A stretch of DNA of 64,000 nt, from contig NZ_CAKLBX010000001.1 in NCBI RefSeq assembly GCF_920987055.1, forward strand, positions 3,024,501-3,088,500. Direction: 5' to 3'. The notes below the pieces were generated by a model, which did no database searches, had not been told where the DNA came from, and worked only from the letters and a program-made list of their open reading frames with translations. How positions within the stretch are numbered: position 1 is the stretch's first letter; every line of letters begins with the position of its first letter. The DNA comes from Novosphingobium sp. CECT 9465. Lineage in GTDB: Bacteria > Pseudomonadota > Alphaproteobacteria > Sphingomonadales > Sphingomonadaceae. This document shows positions 1 through 8,153 of this stretch, one piece after another. Position numbers and translations under genes: made by a program.

Positions 1-1
1 C

Positions 2-250
2 ATCTATCCCGCTGACCAGGCGGTGGATGGCTATTTTGACGGAGCACCTTTTGCGATCAAGGTCGATGCGCGAAATCCGGCGGCGATCGCGGCGGCCATG
101 CGCAACGCGATGACGGACGAAACTGCGATCAAGCGCGCGCTGGCGCAATGGCAGAACAGCGCCGACGCCCGGCGGTTCATGCGCCCGGCGATTGCCGCAA
201 ACTTCGCGCTGGGCATGAACAGCGCCATCGCGGCGGCGGAACCGCGCTGA
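2..250 (+). CDS. C-terminal fragment of an upstream gene, possibly a glycosyltransferase
   Basis: The frame is open from the left edge of the window to a TGA at 248-250, so only about 82 C-terminal residues are visible. The tail has an alternating Ala-rich helical pattern (DARNPAAIAAAMRNAM) like the C-terminal helix of GT-B family 1 glycosyltransferases, where similar AIAAAI-type segments follow the nucleotide-sugar site. The neighbouring genes make polysaccharide, which fits. No catalytic motif is visible in this fragment, so the family is an inference; the reading frame itself is well supported by its composition and its position before a convergent gene. Confidence 0.5.
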   Translation: MYPADQAVDGYFDGAPFAIKVDARNPAAIAAAMRNAMTDETAIKRALAQWQNSADARRFMRPAIAANFALGMNSAIAAAEPR

Positions 251-289
251 TCGCGTCCATTGGGCCGCGACTGCGAGGTTGCCGTGTGA

Positions 290-877
290 TTACGCGATGC
301 AACGCATGCTGACGACGCGGGCGGGCGAACCGGCGACAATCGCCATCGCCGGAATGTCCCCCTTTACCACGGCCCCTGCGGCAATAATTGCACCATCGCC
401 GATAGTCGTGCCGGGAAGCACCACGGCCCTGGTTGCCAGCCAGACATCGTTGCCGATCACGATATCAGCTTCGCGCATCGGCTGATCGGTGACGGGCGAG
501 CCGTTGTTGAAATCATATGTGGCGGCGGTGAGCATAACTTCGGGACCGAACAGGACATCATCCCCGATGATGACCCGACCATCGCGGGGACCGGCCCAGA
601 TGTGGCAGCGCGAACCGATCCGCGCCCGATCGCCGATTTCGATGCGTTCGGGATTGGAGAACACCGCATCGGGGCTGATCCCGGCGGCCGCCCCGATCTT
701 CATCCGGCGCAATGGCTGGACGTGGGTGTAGTTGTAATAATTGACGATCTTGAACAGGTGCAGCCACGCCCGCGGATCAAACACTGACAGCACGAGCCGG
801 GCGAGCTTGCCCGCCTTGCCCAGCGCGTTCTTGCGCGGTGGATCGGCAGGTGCAGCGTTCAATATCCCTTCAGCCAT
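290..877 (-). CDS. WcaF-like left-handed beta-helix acetyltransferase
   Basis: The protein has 195 residues. The N-terminal half is a helical cap, with a segment around residues 37-60 typical of colanic-acid-type WcaF acetyltransferases. From about residue 75 onward hexapeptide repeats of the [LIV]-G-x4 kind appear (IEIGDRARIGSRCHIWAG, VIIGDDVLFGPEV, IVIGNDVWLATRAVVLPG, TIGDGAIIAAGAVVKGDI), ending with the usual VAGSPARVV. Such enzymes move acetyl groups from acetyl-CoA to a sugar hydroxyl in the cytoplasm. The ATG lies inside the last codons of the glycosyltransferase upstream (19-base overlap), so the two are translationally coupled. It is the last gene of the minus-strand block wzy-acyltransferase-GT2. 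The substrate is unknown. Confidence 0.85.
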   Translation of the reverse strand: MAEGILNAAPADPPRKNALGKAGKLARLVLSVFDPRAWLHLFKIVNYYNYTHVQPLRRMKIGAAAGISPDAVFSNPERIEIGDRARIGSRCHIWAGPRDGRVIIGDDVLFGPEVMLTAATYDFNNGSPVTDQPMREADIVIGNDVWLATRAVVLPGTTIGDGAIIAAGAVVKGDIPAMAIVAGSPARVVSMRCIA

Positions 878-1815
878 TCATGGCGCTCCTGCCAGATCTT
901 GCGCCAATGGCTCTGCTGTCCGCGCTTGCCCGAAACCAGCGCGAATGCCCCCGATCCAATGCGGCGCGTACAGATCCACAGCCACAGCAAACCGATGCCG
1001 AGCGGCGCGCGGACGCTGCCCCAGTGATCGCGGATCAGGGTTGCCTTCGACCGCATGAGGCGCAGCACCTTGTCTTCGCGCTTCGAACTGGAAGCGCCCA
1101 CAAGGTGCATGATCTGCGCATCGGGCGTGATCATCGGGCGATAGCCGAGGCGCGCGGCGCGCAGGCAGAGATCATGTTCCTCGCCATACATGAAATAGCG
1201 CGGGTTGAAGCCATCCAGCTGTTTCCACAGTTCGGTGCGGATCAGCAGGAAGCAGCCCACCACGACATCGACCTGCCGCACTGTATCCCGTTTCCACCCG
1301 CCGATGCCTTCCGGGTTGAAGAATGTCGTGTTCGAAAAGAGACGCGAAAGACCGGTTGCCGAACAGAACAGGCTCCACACCGACATCGTGTTCCAGCAGG
1401 AGGCGATATTGAGCGAACCGTCGGGAAAGACCGTGCGCCCCCCGACGATTCCGGCCCTGGGGTTGGCCTTTCCGAAACGCAGAATATTTTCGATGGCGCC
1501 GGGATGAGTCTCTGTATCGGGGTTGAGCAGGAGCAGCCACTCGCTTTCAGCCGACGCTGCGATCACGTTGTTGGCTTTGGCAAATCCGACATTGTCATCG
1601 GACCGGATCAGTTCGACCCCCGGAAAGTGGGCAGCGACGGCGTCGGCAGAGCCATCGTGCGACGCATTGTCCCAGACGACCACACGCATGGAGACGTTGC
1701 CGGCATTGGCGAACAGCGTTTCAAGCGCCGTGAGCGTCAACTCTCGCGTGTTGTAGCTCACCATGATCACGGTCACCTCGTGATCCTGAGCGCCGGTTGC
1801 CTCAAACGCTGTCAT
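859..1815 (-). CDS. GT2 glycosyltransferase, WbbL (rhamnosyltransferase)-like
   Basis: The protein has 318 residues. A GT-A fold of family GT2 is shown by VIMVSYNTRE near residue 16, VVVWDNASHDGS at 46-57, the DxD-like NPDTE at 98-102 (after LLLL) and GEEHDLCLR at 211-219, the motif that carries the catalytic base in WbbL-type enzymes. WbbL homologues transfer rhamnose from dTDP-rhamnose, and the complete rml set lies 11 kb away, so rhamnosyl transfer is a sensible inference but unproved. The C-terminal 60 residues contain a hydrophobic stretch (GIGLLWLWICTRRIG) that probably sits on the membrane. It follows the acyltransferase gene by 43 bases and overlaps the acetyltransferase gene downstream. 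Confidence 0.88.
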   Translation of the reverse strand: MTAFEATGAQDHEVTVIMVSYNTRELTLTALETLFANAGNVSMRVVVWDNASHDGSADAVAAHFPGVELIRSDDNVGFAKANNVIAASAESEWLLLLNPDTETHPGAIENILRFGKANPRAGIVGGRTVFPDGSLNIASCWNTMSVWSLFCSATGLSRLFSNTTFFNPEGIGGWKRDTVRQVDVVVGCFLLIRTELWKQLDGFNPRYFMYGEEHDLCLRAARLGYRPMITPDAQIMHLVGASSSKREDKVLRLMRSKATLIRDHWGSVRAPLGIGLLWLWICTRRIGSGAFALVSGKRGQQSHWRKIWQERHEWLKGY

Positions 1816-1858
1816 TCGTGTCTCATTCCAGTATGAGCAAACCCTAGAGCAAATCTAA

Positions 1859-2932
1859 TCACTTACCAGCATCCATTTTGGACAGGAGCTTTCCTCGCCA
1901 GACGCGGATCGGCATCTCGACAAAGTGATACATTGCCGCAGAATAGCCGAAGCTTAATATCGCCGCAATCAATGCGATGGCAATTTCAGAATTCAATGGA
2001 AAATTATAGTTTAATACGCCAATTATAATGTAATGTGACAAGTAAAATGTATAAGAATAAATTCCTATTTTCTTTATAATCCATCCATTCATTAACCGGT
2101 ACGAGATCCCGCTACGAAAGTTTATCAAAAAATAAAATATCGGAAACAAAGCGACTCCTTGGACAGTATAGCGCAAAGTCGATCGAAAAATCTCATCCCG
2201 TATCAAAAACGTCAAAACGATCAACAAAATGCCACCAACCGCTAGCGATCGCCACTGGTTGCGAGAAATTTTCTGCAATAATTCAGATTTTTGATTCATC
2301 AAAATTGCAAGAAGACACCCCCACAGCATTGAATCAAATCGCGTATCTGTAAGAGCATAGATTTCCCATTCGTTTGCGCCAAAAATAGTGAACTTTATGA
2401 AGCGCCACACAAGAACAATTATCGATAATACGATTACCCACAAAATCGGCCATTTTTGCCGAAGGGCGAGCAAAAGTACAAACGGATAAACAAAATAAAA
2501 ATGCTCCTCAACCGACAATGACCAGAATATCTTTGTTCCTGAAATGACATCACCTTGGCTGACATAAGCATCCCAGTAGTTAAAAAAGAAAAAAATCTGG
2601 CTGATCAAACCGATAGTATTTAGAGTACCTTCTGTAAGGTTTGCCAAAACCAATATTACACCAATTGCCATGGTTATCAATAGAGGTGGCGCAAGGCGAA
2701 ACAGGCGCCTGATATAAAATGCCCTGAAATCAACCTTACCAGTTTGCCCGTACTCTTTGACGAGCAAGCTGGTAATAAGATATCCGGAAATAAAGAAGAA
2801 TATCGTCACGCCAAATCCACCCGGAATGGGCAACGAGTGCATGGAATGCGCAACGAAAACTATAATGATTGAAACCGCCCGCAGACCATCAAGCGATGGA
2901 ATATGCCCGGTATTATCGGCACTAGGCTTCAT
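1859..2932 (-). CDS. Membrane acyltransferase, acyltransferase-3 (OafA/YrhL) family
   Basis: The protein has 357 residues and is almost entirely hydrophobic, with about ten predicted membrane helices. The N-terminus SLDGLRAVSIIIVFVAHS (residues 13-30) carries the DGLRA and the histidine typical of acyltransferase-3 proteins; FYIRRLFRLAPP and the SVEEHFY segment are further family marks. These proteins O-acylate surface sugars from the cytoplasmic acyl donor. The start codon abuts the stop of the wzy-like gene directly (TAA then ATG). The gene is strikingly AT-rich for this chromosome, like its upstream neighbour, which points to horizontal acquisition of this pair. The substrate sugar is unknown. 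Confidence 0.88.
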   Translation of the reverse strand: MKPSADNTGHIPSLDGLRAVSIIIVFVAHSMHSLPIPGGFGVTIFFFISGYLITSLLVKEYGQTGKVDFRAFYIRRLFRLAPPLLITMAIGVILVLANLTEGTLNTIGLISQIFFFFNYWDAYVSQGDVISGTKIFWSLSVEEHFYFVYPFVLLLALRQKWPILWVIVLSIIVLVWRFIKFTIFGANEWEIYALTDTRFDSMLWGCLLAILMNQKSELLQKISRNQWRSLAVGGILLIVLTFLIRDEIFRSTLRYTVQGVALFPIFYFLINFRSGISYRLMNGWIIKKIGIYSYTFYLSHYIIIGVLNYNFPLNSEIAIALIAAILSFGYSAAMYHFVEMPIRVWRGKLLSKMDAGK

Positions 2933-4276
2933 TTATCGCATACCTCGGACCACGTCACCAGCATGTCGGCCTAATTGATTTTTCCAAGATGGCAGGCAAA
3001 CTGCCGCACCAATCATAAAGTAGTATAAACTCAACGTCTGCCCAAAAAATGTTACTGTAAAACCTGAAACTAGGAATGCAAAGAGCGCAGCAGCTATCCC
3101 AATATAGAAATACCGCTCAGTTCCACTTTTTTGCGAAGCCGTTTTTGCGATACCAAAAATTGCCCATAGCAGGACATATAAAAATAGCAGGGAAACAATC
3201 ACTCCATGACGCATAGCCAAAAGAAGCCAATTGTTATCCACACTACTCCCCATCCAATTTAACCTTTCCCATTCACTAAGGCCAATACCAATAAGCGGAT
3301 GTTTTTCAACGGATGCACTTCCATATTTCCAAATATATTGACGATAACGTCCTGTCGCCGGATCGAGCGTGTATCGTATAAGTATGGAGACAAGCCCATT
3401 TTGGGACCCAATTTGAATCAATGTGCCTAGAAATACCGCCGATAAAATAATAAGCTTCCATCCGAAAAATTCAAATTTCTTCTGGATCTCGTCCAGCGCC
3501 AGAACTCCAATCCCCAAAATTAAAACAAGGAATGCTCCAGAACTGAGTGAGAAAAAGGCGCAACAACCCGCAGTTATTCCCGCAATTTTCGGCCATCCTC
3601 GTAAGCCAGAAGATATATAAATGGGCACAAAGCTACCGAGAAAAATTCCACCAAGAATAGGGTGAGCGAATGGTCCCGATGCACGCAGAAATCCCAATCG
3701 CGTTTCCTCAATAAACTTAGCAGCCCCAATCGCAACACCATTTTCGTATAACGCTAATCGGCCAAATATGCTGGCGGCAAAGGGCTTTATAATCGGCCTA
3801 CCAGACAGACTTTCGATGGCCATGGTGGCACCAGCAAGCATCAGACCTGGCGCAGCATAAACGAGAAAACGCCTGAAATCAGTTATGTTTCTAATACACA
3901 TCCGCCCGATGATGTACGGGACGAAAATATCAAATGCCAGTGGTGCCGCGCGCATAAAGCCCGTAATGGGATCATAAAAGGCCATGAATGAAATAATCAT
4001 CCAGCTTAATCCTGCGAACATTGCCCCATCAACAGCACGATACCTGAGTCCCCCGCGCGACAATTTACTAAGCAGCCAAGGTAACAACAAAAACGCAGCC
4101 ATACGCGGCGGATAGATGGTTTGCTCTGCCACAACAAAGCGCACCTCCATGGGCATGAACATTGCATAAAAAAGTATCAAGGCTGGAAGCAGAGGCCTGT
4201 AACCTGCAGATGCAGATACCGTCCTTGCCGGACCTTGCGGGCCGAAGCGGCCGGATGATGCGATCGGAACATTCAT
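2933..4276 (-). CDS. O-antigen polymerase/ligase-like membrane protein (Wzy/WaaL superfamily)
   Basis: I place the start at the ATG whose product begins MNVPIASSGRF, giving 447 residues. The frame is open for 90 further codons upstream, but those residues are Cys/Arg-rich, do not look like a protein and overlap the divergent spike gene. The mature protein has ten or more hydrophobic segments, a large hydrophilic loop in the C-terminal half (around RYRQYIWKYGSASVEKHPLIGIG) and GLSEWERLNWMGSSVDNNWLL, an arrangement typical of Wzy_C/O-antigen ligase proteins. It either polymerises repeat units in the periplasm or ligates them. Most of the gene is AT-rich compared with the genome. It heads the block with the acyltransferase and GT2. 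Confidence 0.8.
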   Translation of the reverse strand: MNVPIASSGRFGPQGPARTVSASAGYRPLLPALILFYAMFMPMEVRFVVAEQTIYPPRMAAFLLLPWLLSKLSRGGLRYRAVDGAMFAGLSWMIISFMAFYDPITGFMRAAPLAFDIFVPYIIGRMCIRNITDFRRFLVYAAPGLMLAGATMAIESLSGRPIIKPFAASIFGRLALYENGVAIGAAKFIEETRLGFLRASGPFAHPILGGIFLGSFVPIYISSGLRGWPKIAGITAGCCAFFSLSSGAFLVLILGIGVLALDEIQKKFEFFGWKLIILSAVFLGTLIQIGSQNGLVSILIRYTLDPATGRYRQYIWKYGSASVEKHPLIGIGLSEWERLNWMGSSVDNNWLLLAMRHGVIVSLLFLYVLLWAIFGIAKTASQKSGTERYFYIGIAAALFAFLVSGFTVTFFGQTLSLYYFMIGAAVCLPSWKNQLGRHAGDVVRGMR

Positions 4277-4433
4277 GGCGCTGGACTGTCCTGCTTGAGG
4301 TCTCCGAGTAGCCCTTCGAACTCGGTGGTGGCAAGGACGAATTGCCGCGCTGCAGCAACCAAGATTCCATTTTCCTACACGATAGCGCTCATGATAATCG
4401 ATGTTCTCCATTTGTTCAAAATGAGGCCTCGCC

Positions 4434-4700
4434 ATGATCACCGACAAATTCAGTGCGACAACCGACAGCATCATTGCTCCTGCAACCACCTGCTTTCCGA
4501 TCACGCCAAGCGATGTCGATGATTTGTCCGTGGCGACGAAGGCCATCTATATCGGCGAGACCGGCAATCTTGCCGTGCGCAGCCTTGGTGGCGATCTGGT
4601 GACGTTTGCCAACGTACAGGCAGGTACGATTCTGGATGTGCGTATCCGGCAGGTGCGGCAAACCGGAACTACCGCCGGTTCGCTGGTGGGGCTTTCGTAA
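4434..4700 (+). CDS. Spike base protein, RCAP_rcc01079 (GhsA-like) family
   Basis: This 88-residue protein has the compact pattern of the spike base family first recognised in the Rhodobacter capsulatus gene transfer agent: IAPATTCFPITPSDVDDL near residues 14-31, AIYIGETGNLAVRS at 37-50, then VTFANVQAGTILDVRIRQVR and TGTTAGSLVGL at the end. In RcGTA the two-gene head-spike set (GhsA and GhsB, rcc01079/rcc01080, from memory) decorates the capsid and binds the capsular polysaccharide. The stop codon overlaps the ATG of the next gene (TAATG), so the two are translated together. No other phage or GTA structural gene is in the window. Recognition is by pattern only, without a profile search. Confidence 0.75.
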   Translation: MITDKFSATTDSIIAPATTCFPITPSDVDDLSVATKAIYIGETGNLAVRSLGGDLVTFANVQAGTILDVRIRQVRQTGTTAGSLVGLS

Positions 4701-6745
4701 TGGGTCGCTACGGATTCGGCTTTGGCGCGAGGCACCGCGCCGTGCGCAATGCCGGCGCAAGCGCTCCGCCCGTGTCTGCTTCTCCCGGCCAAGCGTGGAG
4801 CGGCATTGCGGGAAGCGGCTTTGCCACTATCCCTGTCGATCCCGTAAGGACCACGGCAAAGCCCGCAATGCGCCTGATGGTGCCACCCGGCCAGGCATAC
4901 ACGGATCACCTGCTGGTGGGCGCCTATGCCGCTGCAAACAATGGCGGCACGCTGTTCGGCGACATGGGACTTGAGAAGGTTCGCGTGCATTACGAGGGCA
5001 CCATCGTGGACATCACCGCGCCCACGTTCGCGACGTTCGACGATGCCAACGGCAACCCGGTAACCTACTATGGCTGGTGGGCACGCCTTGCGCACGACGG
5101 ACGCAATGGTGACGCCAACCTCTACCTTGAAGCAATCCCCAAAGACGCCACGATGCAGGCCCGCGTGATGGGTCCCTACCTGTTCATGCCATCGGCGACG
5201 CTTTACGATCTGGAATTGACGGTTGCGCCTTCACTGTCGCAAATCACCGGATCGCGATACCAGTCGATCACTGCCGCGCTGACGTATTGCGCGCAGCAAG
5301 CCCGCCATCACCCCAGGATCACGATCACGGAGGCGCGAACCGACTATACGCTTGCCAATATCGGATCGCCTTTTTCGTACAACACCGGCAAGGGGTTTGC
5401 CACGATCGAGGCTGCGGTGCCCGTAACGATCATCGGCACGGCGACGTATGTGGACAGCACTCCGCGAACCAAATATTGCGGCATGCGCTTCAAGGGTTCG
5501 AACATCACGTTCGACTTCGCCAATGCATCGGTGATTTTTGCCGAAGCGACCGGCAACAAGAACTGGCTGGATGGCATTACCGTCATCAACTCTCGCGGCC
5601 GGGGCGGCCTGTTTCCCGGCCTTGGCGGACCTCGCCCCTATGGCACCGGCTGCCACTATGCCACCGAATGCACCATATCCGACCTGCCGACCGCATTGAA
5701 CGGTGCCTTTCTTGCGCGGGGCAACACGGTGACCAAGGGCTTCAGCGACGCGCTGACGGATTGCGTCTGTGCAGTTGGCAACCGACTGGACGATCACGAT
5801 TCCTATGTCGACTGGGCGAAGGAAGTACCAGCCTTTACGGTGACCTACACAGGCACCGGCACGACGGCCACGCTTGAACTTTCGGGTTTCAACGACAATA
5901 CCACGCGTGTGTTCACCGCCAAGGTCAATGGCGCTTCGGTCGGAAGCTTCACGGTCAACAAATACTACAGCGTAGCCAACGGTCGCAATTCGTCGGTCGT
6001 TGCCTGGCTGAACGGCTTGCCCGGATGGGCGGCGACCCTGCAGGATGACACGCGTCGCGTCACGTTCTGTTCGAACGTGGGCGGAAAGGGCACTGCGTTT
6101 GGTCCGATCAACTGCAAGAATACGGAACTGCAGATCGTCACCATGTTCGATCAGCATGGCGATGTGTGGCAGCACCTGATCAACGGCGTGCCCGAAAACG
6201 TGATCGTGGCAGACAATGTCATCACCAACTTTGCCGGGCAGTGCTTCTTCATTGCATCGACCACCCCTGCCAGGGACTTCATCTTCCTGAACAATTGCTA
6301 TCACGGCAAGCCGACCGTGCCCGGAAGCTACAACATCAAGGAAAACTTCTATTCGCAGTTGGACAGATCAGGCGTGAAATCGCATGTCGTCATCGCCCAC
6401 AATTCCTCAACGCAAGGGTGGTGGTTGCGCCCGGCTTCAGGTTTCGATGCCGACGCCTACTGCATGTGGGCGAACAACGCGATGCTGCAATTGAGCTGGC
6501 TGGGAACGCCGGACGCGGACATACGGATCACCAATAATCACATCATGTCATCTGCTCCAAGCCCTGGCCCGGATACAGCCACAGTGATCGGCGGGTCCGA
6601 GGCATCGCTTTGGCAAAATGCATCGGCGGGCGATTTCAGCCCGGCGGGAGAATTGCTGGCGAATCCGAAGGCTCCGGTGCTCAAATTCGATCGGACGGGC
6701 AAAAAGCGCGGCAATGTCGATAGCGTCGGCGCTATCGCCAACTGA
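4700..6745 (+). CDS. Large spike/fibre-like beta-helix protein, partner of the spike base protein
   Basis: The protein has 681 residues. The N-terminus is short and Gly/Arg/Ala-rich (MGRYGFGFGARHRAV), as often seen in proteins following spike-base genes. Roughly residues 90-190 look like a beta-sandwich domain (FATFDDANGNPVTYYGWW). Residues 250-630 have the rhythm of a right-handed parallel beta-helix with Asn ladders (NVIVADNVITNFAGQCFFIA, FLNNCYHG, NNAMLQL, ITNNHIMSS), interrupted by a Thr-rich inserted domain around 380-460. There is no signal peptide. By analogy with GTA/phage head or tail spikes it should bind, and perhaps cleave, a polysaccharide. Its place within the polysaccharide locus supports this. 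No catalytic triad could be assigned. Confidence 0.7.
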   Translation: MGRYGFGFGARHRAVRNAGASAPPVSASPGQAWSGIAGSGFATIPVDPVRTTAKPAMRLMVPPGQAYTDHLLVGAYAAANNGGTLFGDMGLEKVRVHYEGTIVDITAPTFATFDDANGNPVTYYGWWARLAHDGRNGDANLYLEAIPKDATMQARVMGPYLFMPSATLYDLELTVAPSLSQITGSRYQSITAALTYCAQQARHHPRITITEARTDYTLANIGSPFSYNTGKGFATIEAAVPVTIIGTATYVDSTPRTKYCGMRFKGSNITFDFANASVIFAEATGNKNWLDGITVINSRGRGGLFPGLGGPRPYGTGCHYATECTISDLPTALNGAFLARGNTVTKGFSDALTDCVCAVGNRLDDHDSYVDWAKEVPAFTVTYTGTGTTATLELSGFNDNTTRVFTAKVNGASVGSFTVNKYYSVANGRNSSVVAWLNGLPGWAATLQDDTRRVTFCSNVGGKGTAFGPINCKNTELQIVTMFDQHGDVWQHLINGVPENVIVADNVITNFAGQCFFIASTTPARDFIFLNNCYHGKPTVPGSYNIKENFYSQLDRSGVKSHVVIAHNSSTQGWWLRPASGFDADAYCMWANNAMLQLSWLGTPDADIRITNNHIMSSAPSPGPDTATVIGGSEASLWQNASAGDFSPAGELLANPKAPVLKFDRTGKKRGNVDSVGAIAN

Positions 6746-6793
6746 TACGCGGGCCAACCGATATCGCAGGCTGGCAGGGCGGTAGATGAGGAC

Positions 6794-6825
6794 GGGGGTG
6801 CCCGGCTTGACCGGCACCCCCCTTT
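6794..6825 (+). terminator. Hairpin terminator after the spike genes
   Basis: A 9-base stem (GGGGGTGCC at 6794-6802 with GGCACCCCC at 6813-6821) and a 10-base loop are followed by CTTTTCC. It sits between the convergent spike gene and WsaF-like gene and reads as a rho-independent terminator for the plus strand; the minus strand lacks a T tract. Confidence 0.7.
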
Positions 6826-6829
6826 TCCA

Positions 6830-8104
6830 TCACGAGGGTTCCAGGCCGAGTTCCGCGCGCATTTCCGCAACAAGCTCGGCGAGGAAAGGGTACTGATCCT
6901 GGCGGACGTAATCGTCGTTGGAACAGGCCGTCACCGGCGCACCGTATTCGTTGCAGGCGCGCGCAAGCGCTTGGGCCAGTTCGATGTCTGCAATCGAGCG
7001 AATCGAGCGAATGTTGGGATGGAACGATGAAAGGTCCTTCCCGAAGTAACCGTTGGTTATGGTCCTGAGACCCATGTGCGCCATTTCGAGAGGCGGGTAG
7101 CTTGGGTGTGGCGAGGCCATCAAGCTCAAACCGACGGAACTCGACAGGAGCATGGCGGCATAATCGTCGAGCGACAGCTTCCCAACGGAATTGACGGTTC
7201 TGCCGACGCCAAGATCGATCGGCTTGTGCGCGGTTCCTGCTGAAACCAGTTCCCAGTCGGAAAACTCAGGATAATCACGCACCCAGCGCCGAAGCCCGCG
7301 CACGATAGCGGGGAAGCAATTGCGCGCAATTCCCGGACGACCGTAGATGAGGATGCGTTTCTGCCGCTCACTCTTCGCCACGCCATCAAGATAAGGGCGC
7401 AGCTTGTCGCTGATCACCGGTTCGAACACAAAGGCACGCTCTGCCCGGTGCCCCAGTTTTTCGAAGTACCAATGCAGATTCGAGCTGTTGAAAACGCCCC
7501 ACAGACGTTCGGTCAGATCATACGCCTCACGGGTCAGCATGTGCGCCGATGAGAACGGATAGAGGTGCGGCTCGTACTCCTGGATGAGAAAAATCATCGG
7601 TCGCACCGGTTGGCGATAGTGTTCTGCCTGCTGCCTGATCAGACGCTGAAGATTCAAGGTCATCCATGTGCTGTAACTGATGAACAGATCATGTGTCCGG
7701 ACCGGAATAGCCTGATCCATGGCGCTGACCTGCAACAGTGAAAACCGACCCGCAGGCAAGCCATGGCGCTTCGCACGCTCGGTCAATATTCCGAAATCAG
7801 TTTCACGATCCGGCTCAGCCAGAATGACCCGGAGATCGATATCGGTAGTCCCGCACAGACTTGCGGCAAGTTCGAGGAAGATGTCGATGCCGGTCACCAC
7901 GCCTCCAAAGGCCGTCGATGCAGTGAGGTTCGGAATGACAAAATTGAGCCTCGGCCTTGCAGACCGATCTTCGACCAATCGATAGACAGCCAGCACGATA
8001 TCGTCGATCGGCGGTGGCAAGGTGCGCTCCCGGACGTCCTTGACGAACTTCTTCAACCGAACCGGCATTAGCCGTTTCATCGACGCCCGGACCGCCCCAC
8101 TCAT
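6830..8104 (-). CDS. WsaF-like glycosyltransferase
   Basis: The protein has 424 residues. The central LNFVIPNLTASTAFGGVVTG (about 53-72), the IFLIQEYEPHLYPFSSAH segment (about 172-189) and the C-terminal donor half with ILIYGRPGIARNCF and SYPPLEMAHMGLRTITN resemble WsaF, a GT-B rhamnosyltransferase of S-layer glycan synthesis. The acidic residues after SYPPLE fit the nucleotide-sugar site of GT4-like enzymes. With dTDP-rhamnose made by the rml genes nearby, beta-rhamnosyl transfer is a reasonable inference. The gene follows wzx by 49 bases on the same strand and faces the spike gene. An ATG eight codons downstream of the chosen start is an alternative. Confidence 0.78.
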   Translation of the reverse strand: MSGAVRASMKRLMPVRLKKFVKDVRERTLPPPIDDIVLAVYRLVEDRSARPRLNFVIPNLTASTAFGGVVTGIDIFLELAASLCGTTDIDLRVILAEPDRETDFGILTERAKRHGLPAGRFSLLQVSAMDQAIPVRTHDLFISYSTWMTLNLQRLIRQQAEHYRQPVRPMIFLIQEYEPHLYPFSSAHMLTREAYDLTERLWGVFNSSNLHWYFEKLGHRAERAFVFEPVISDKLRPYLDGVAKSERQKRILIYGRPGIARNCFPAIVRGLRRWVRDYPEFSDWELVSAGTAHKPIDLGVGRTVNSVGKLSLDDYAAMLLSSSVGLSLMASPHPSYPPLEMAHMGLRTITNGYFGKDLSSFHPNIRSIRSIADIELAQALARACNEYGAPVTACSNDDYVRQDQYPFLAELVAEMRAELGLEPS

Positions 8105-8153
8105 TGCTCGACTCCATCAACGTATTGGAATGCTGCACTTAGCAGCAACTGTT

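Noticed and set aside
838..1836. 332-codon plus-strand open frame over the GT2 gene
   Set aside because: It is antisense to a gene with complete GT2 motifs; its own product is Arg/His/Gln-rich without any domain, as expected of a shadow frame in GC-rich DNA.
4277..4546. N-terminal extension of the wzy-like protein to 537 residues
   Set aside because: The extra 90 residues are Cys/Arg-rich, overlap the divergent spike-base gene and precede a normal start with a membrane helix soon after.
5231..6304. 357-codon minus-strand frame opposite the spike gene
   Set aside because: Composition (Arg, His, Gly, Val runs) and lack of motifs mark it as a shadow of the beta-helix gene.
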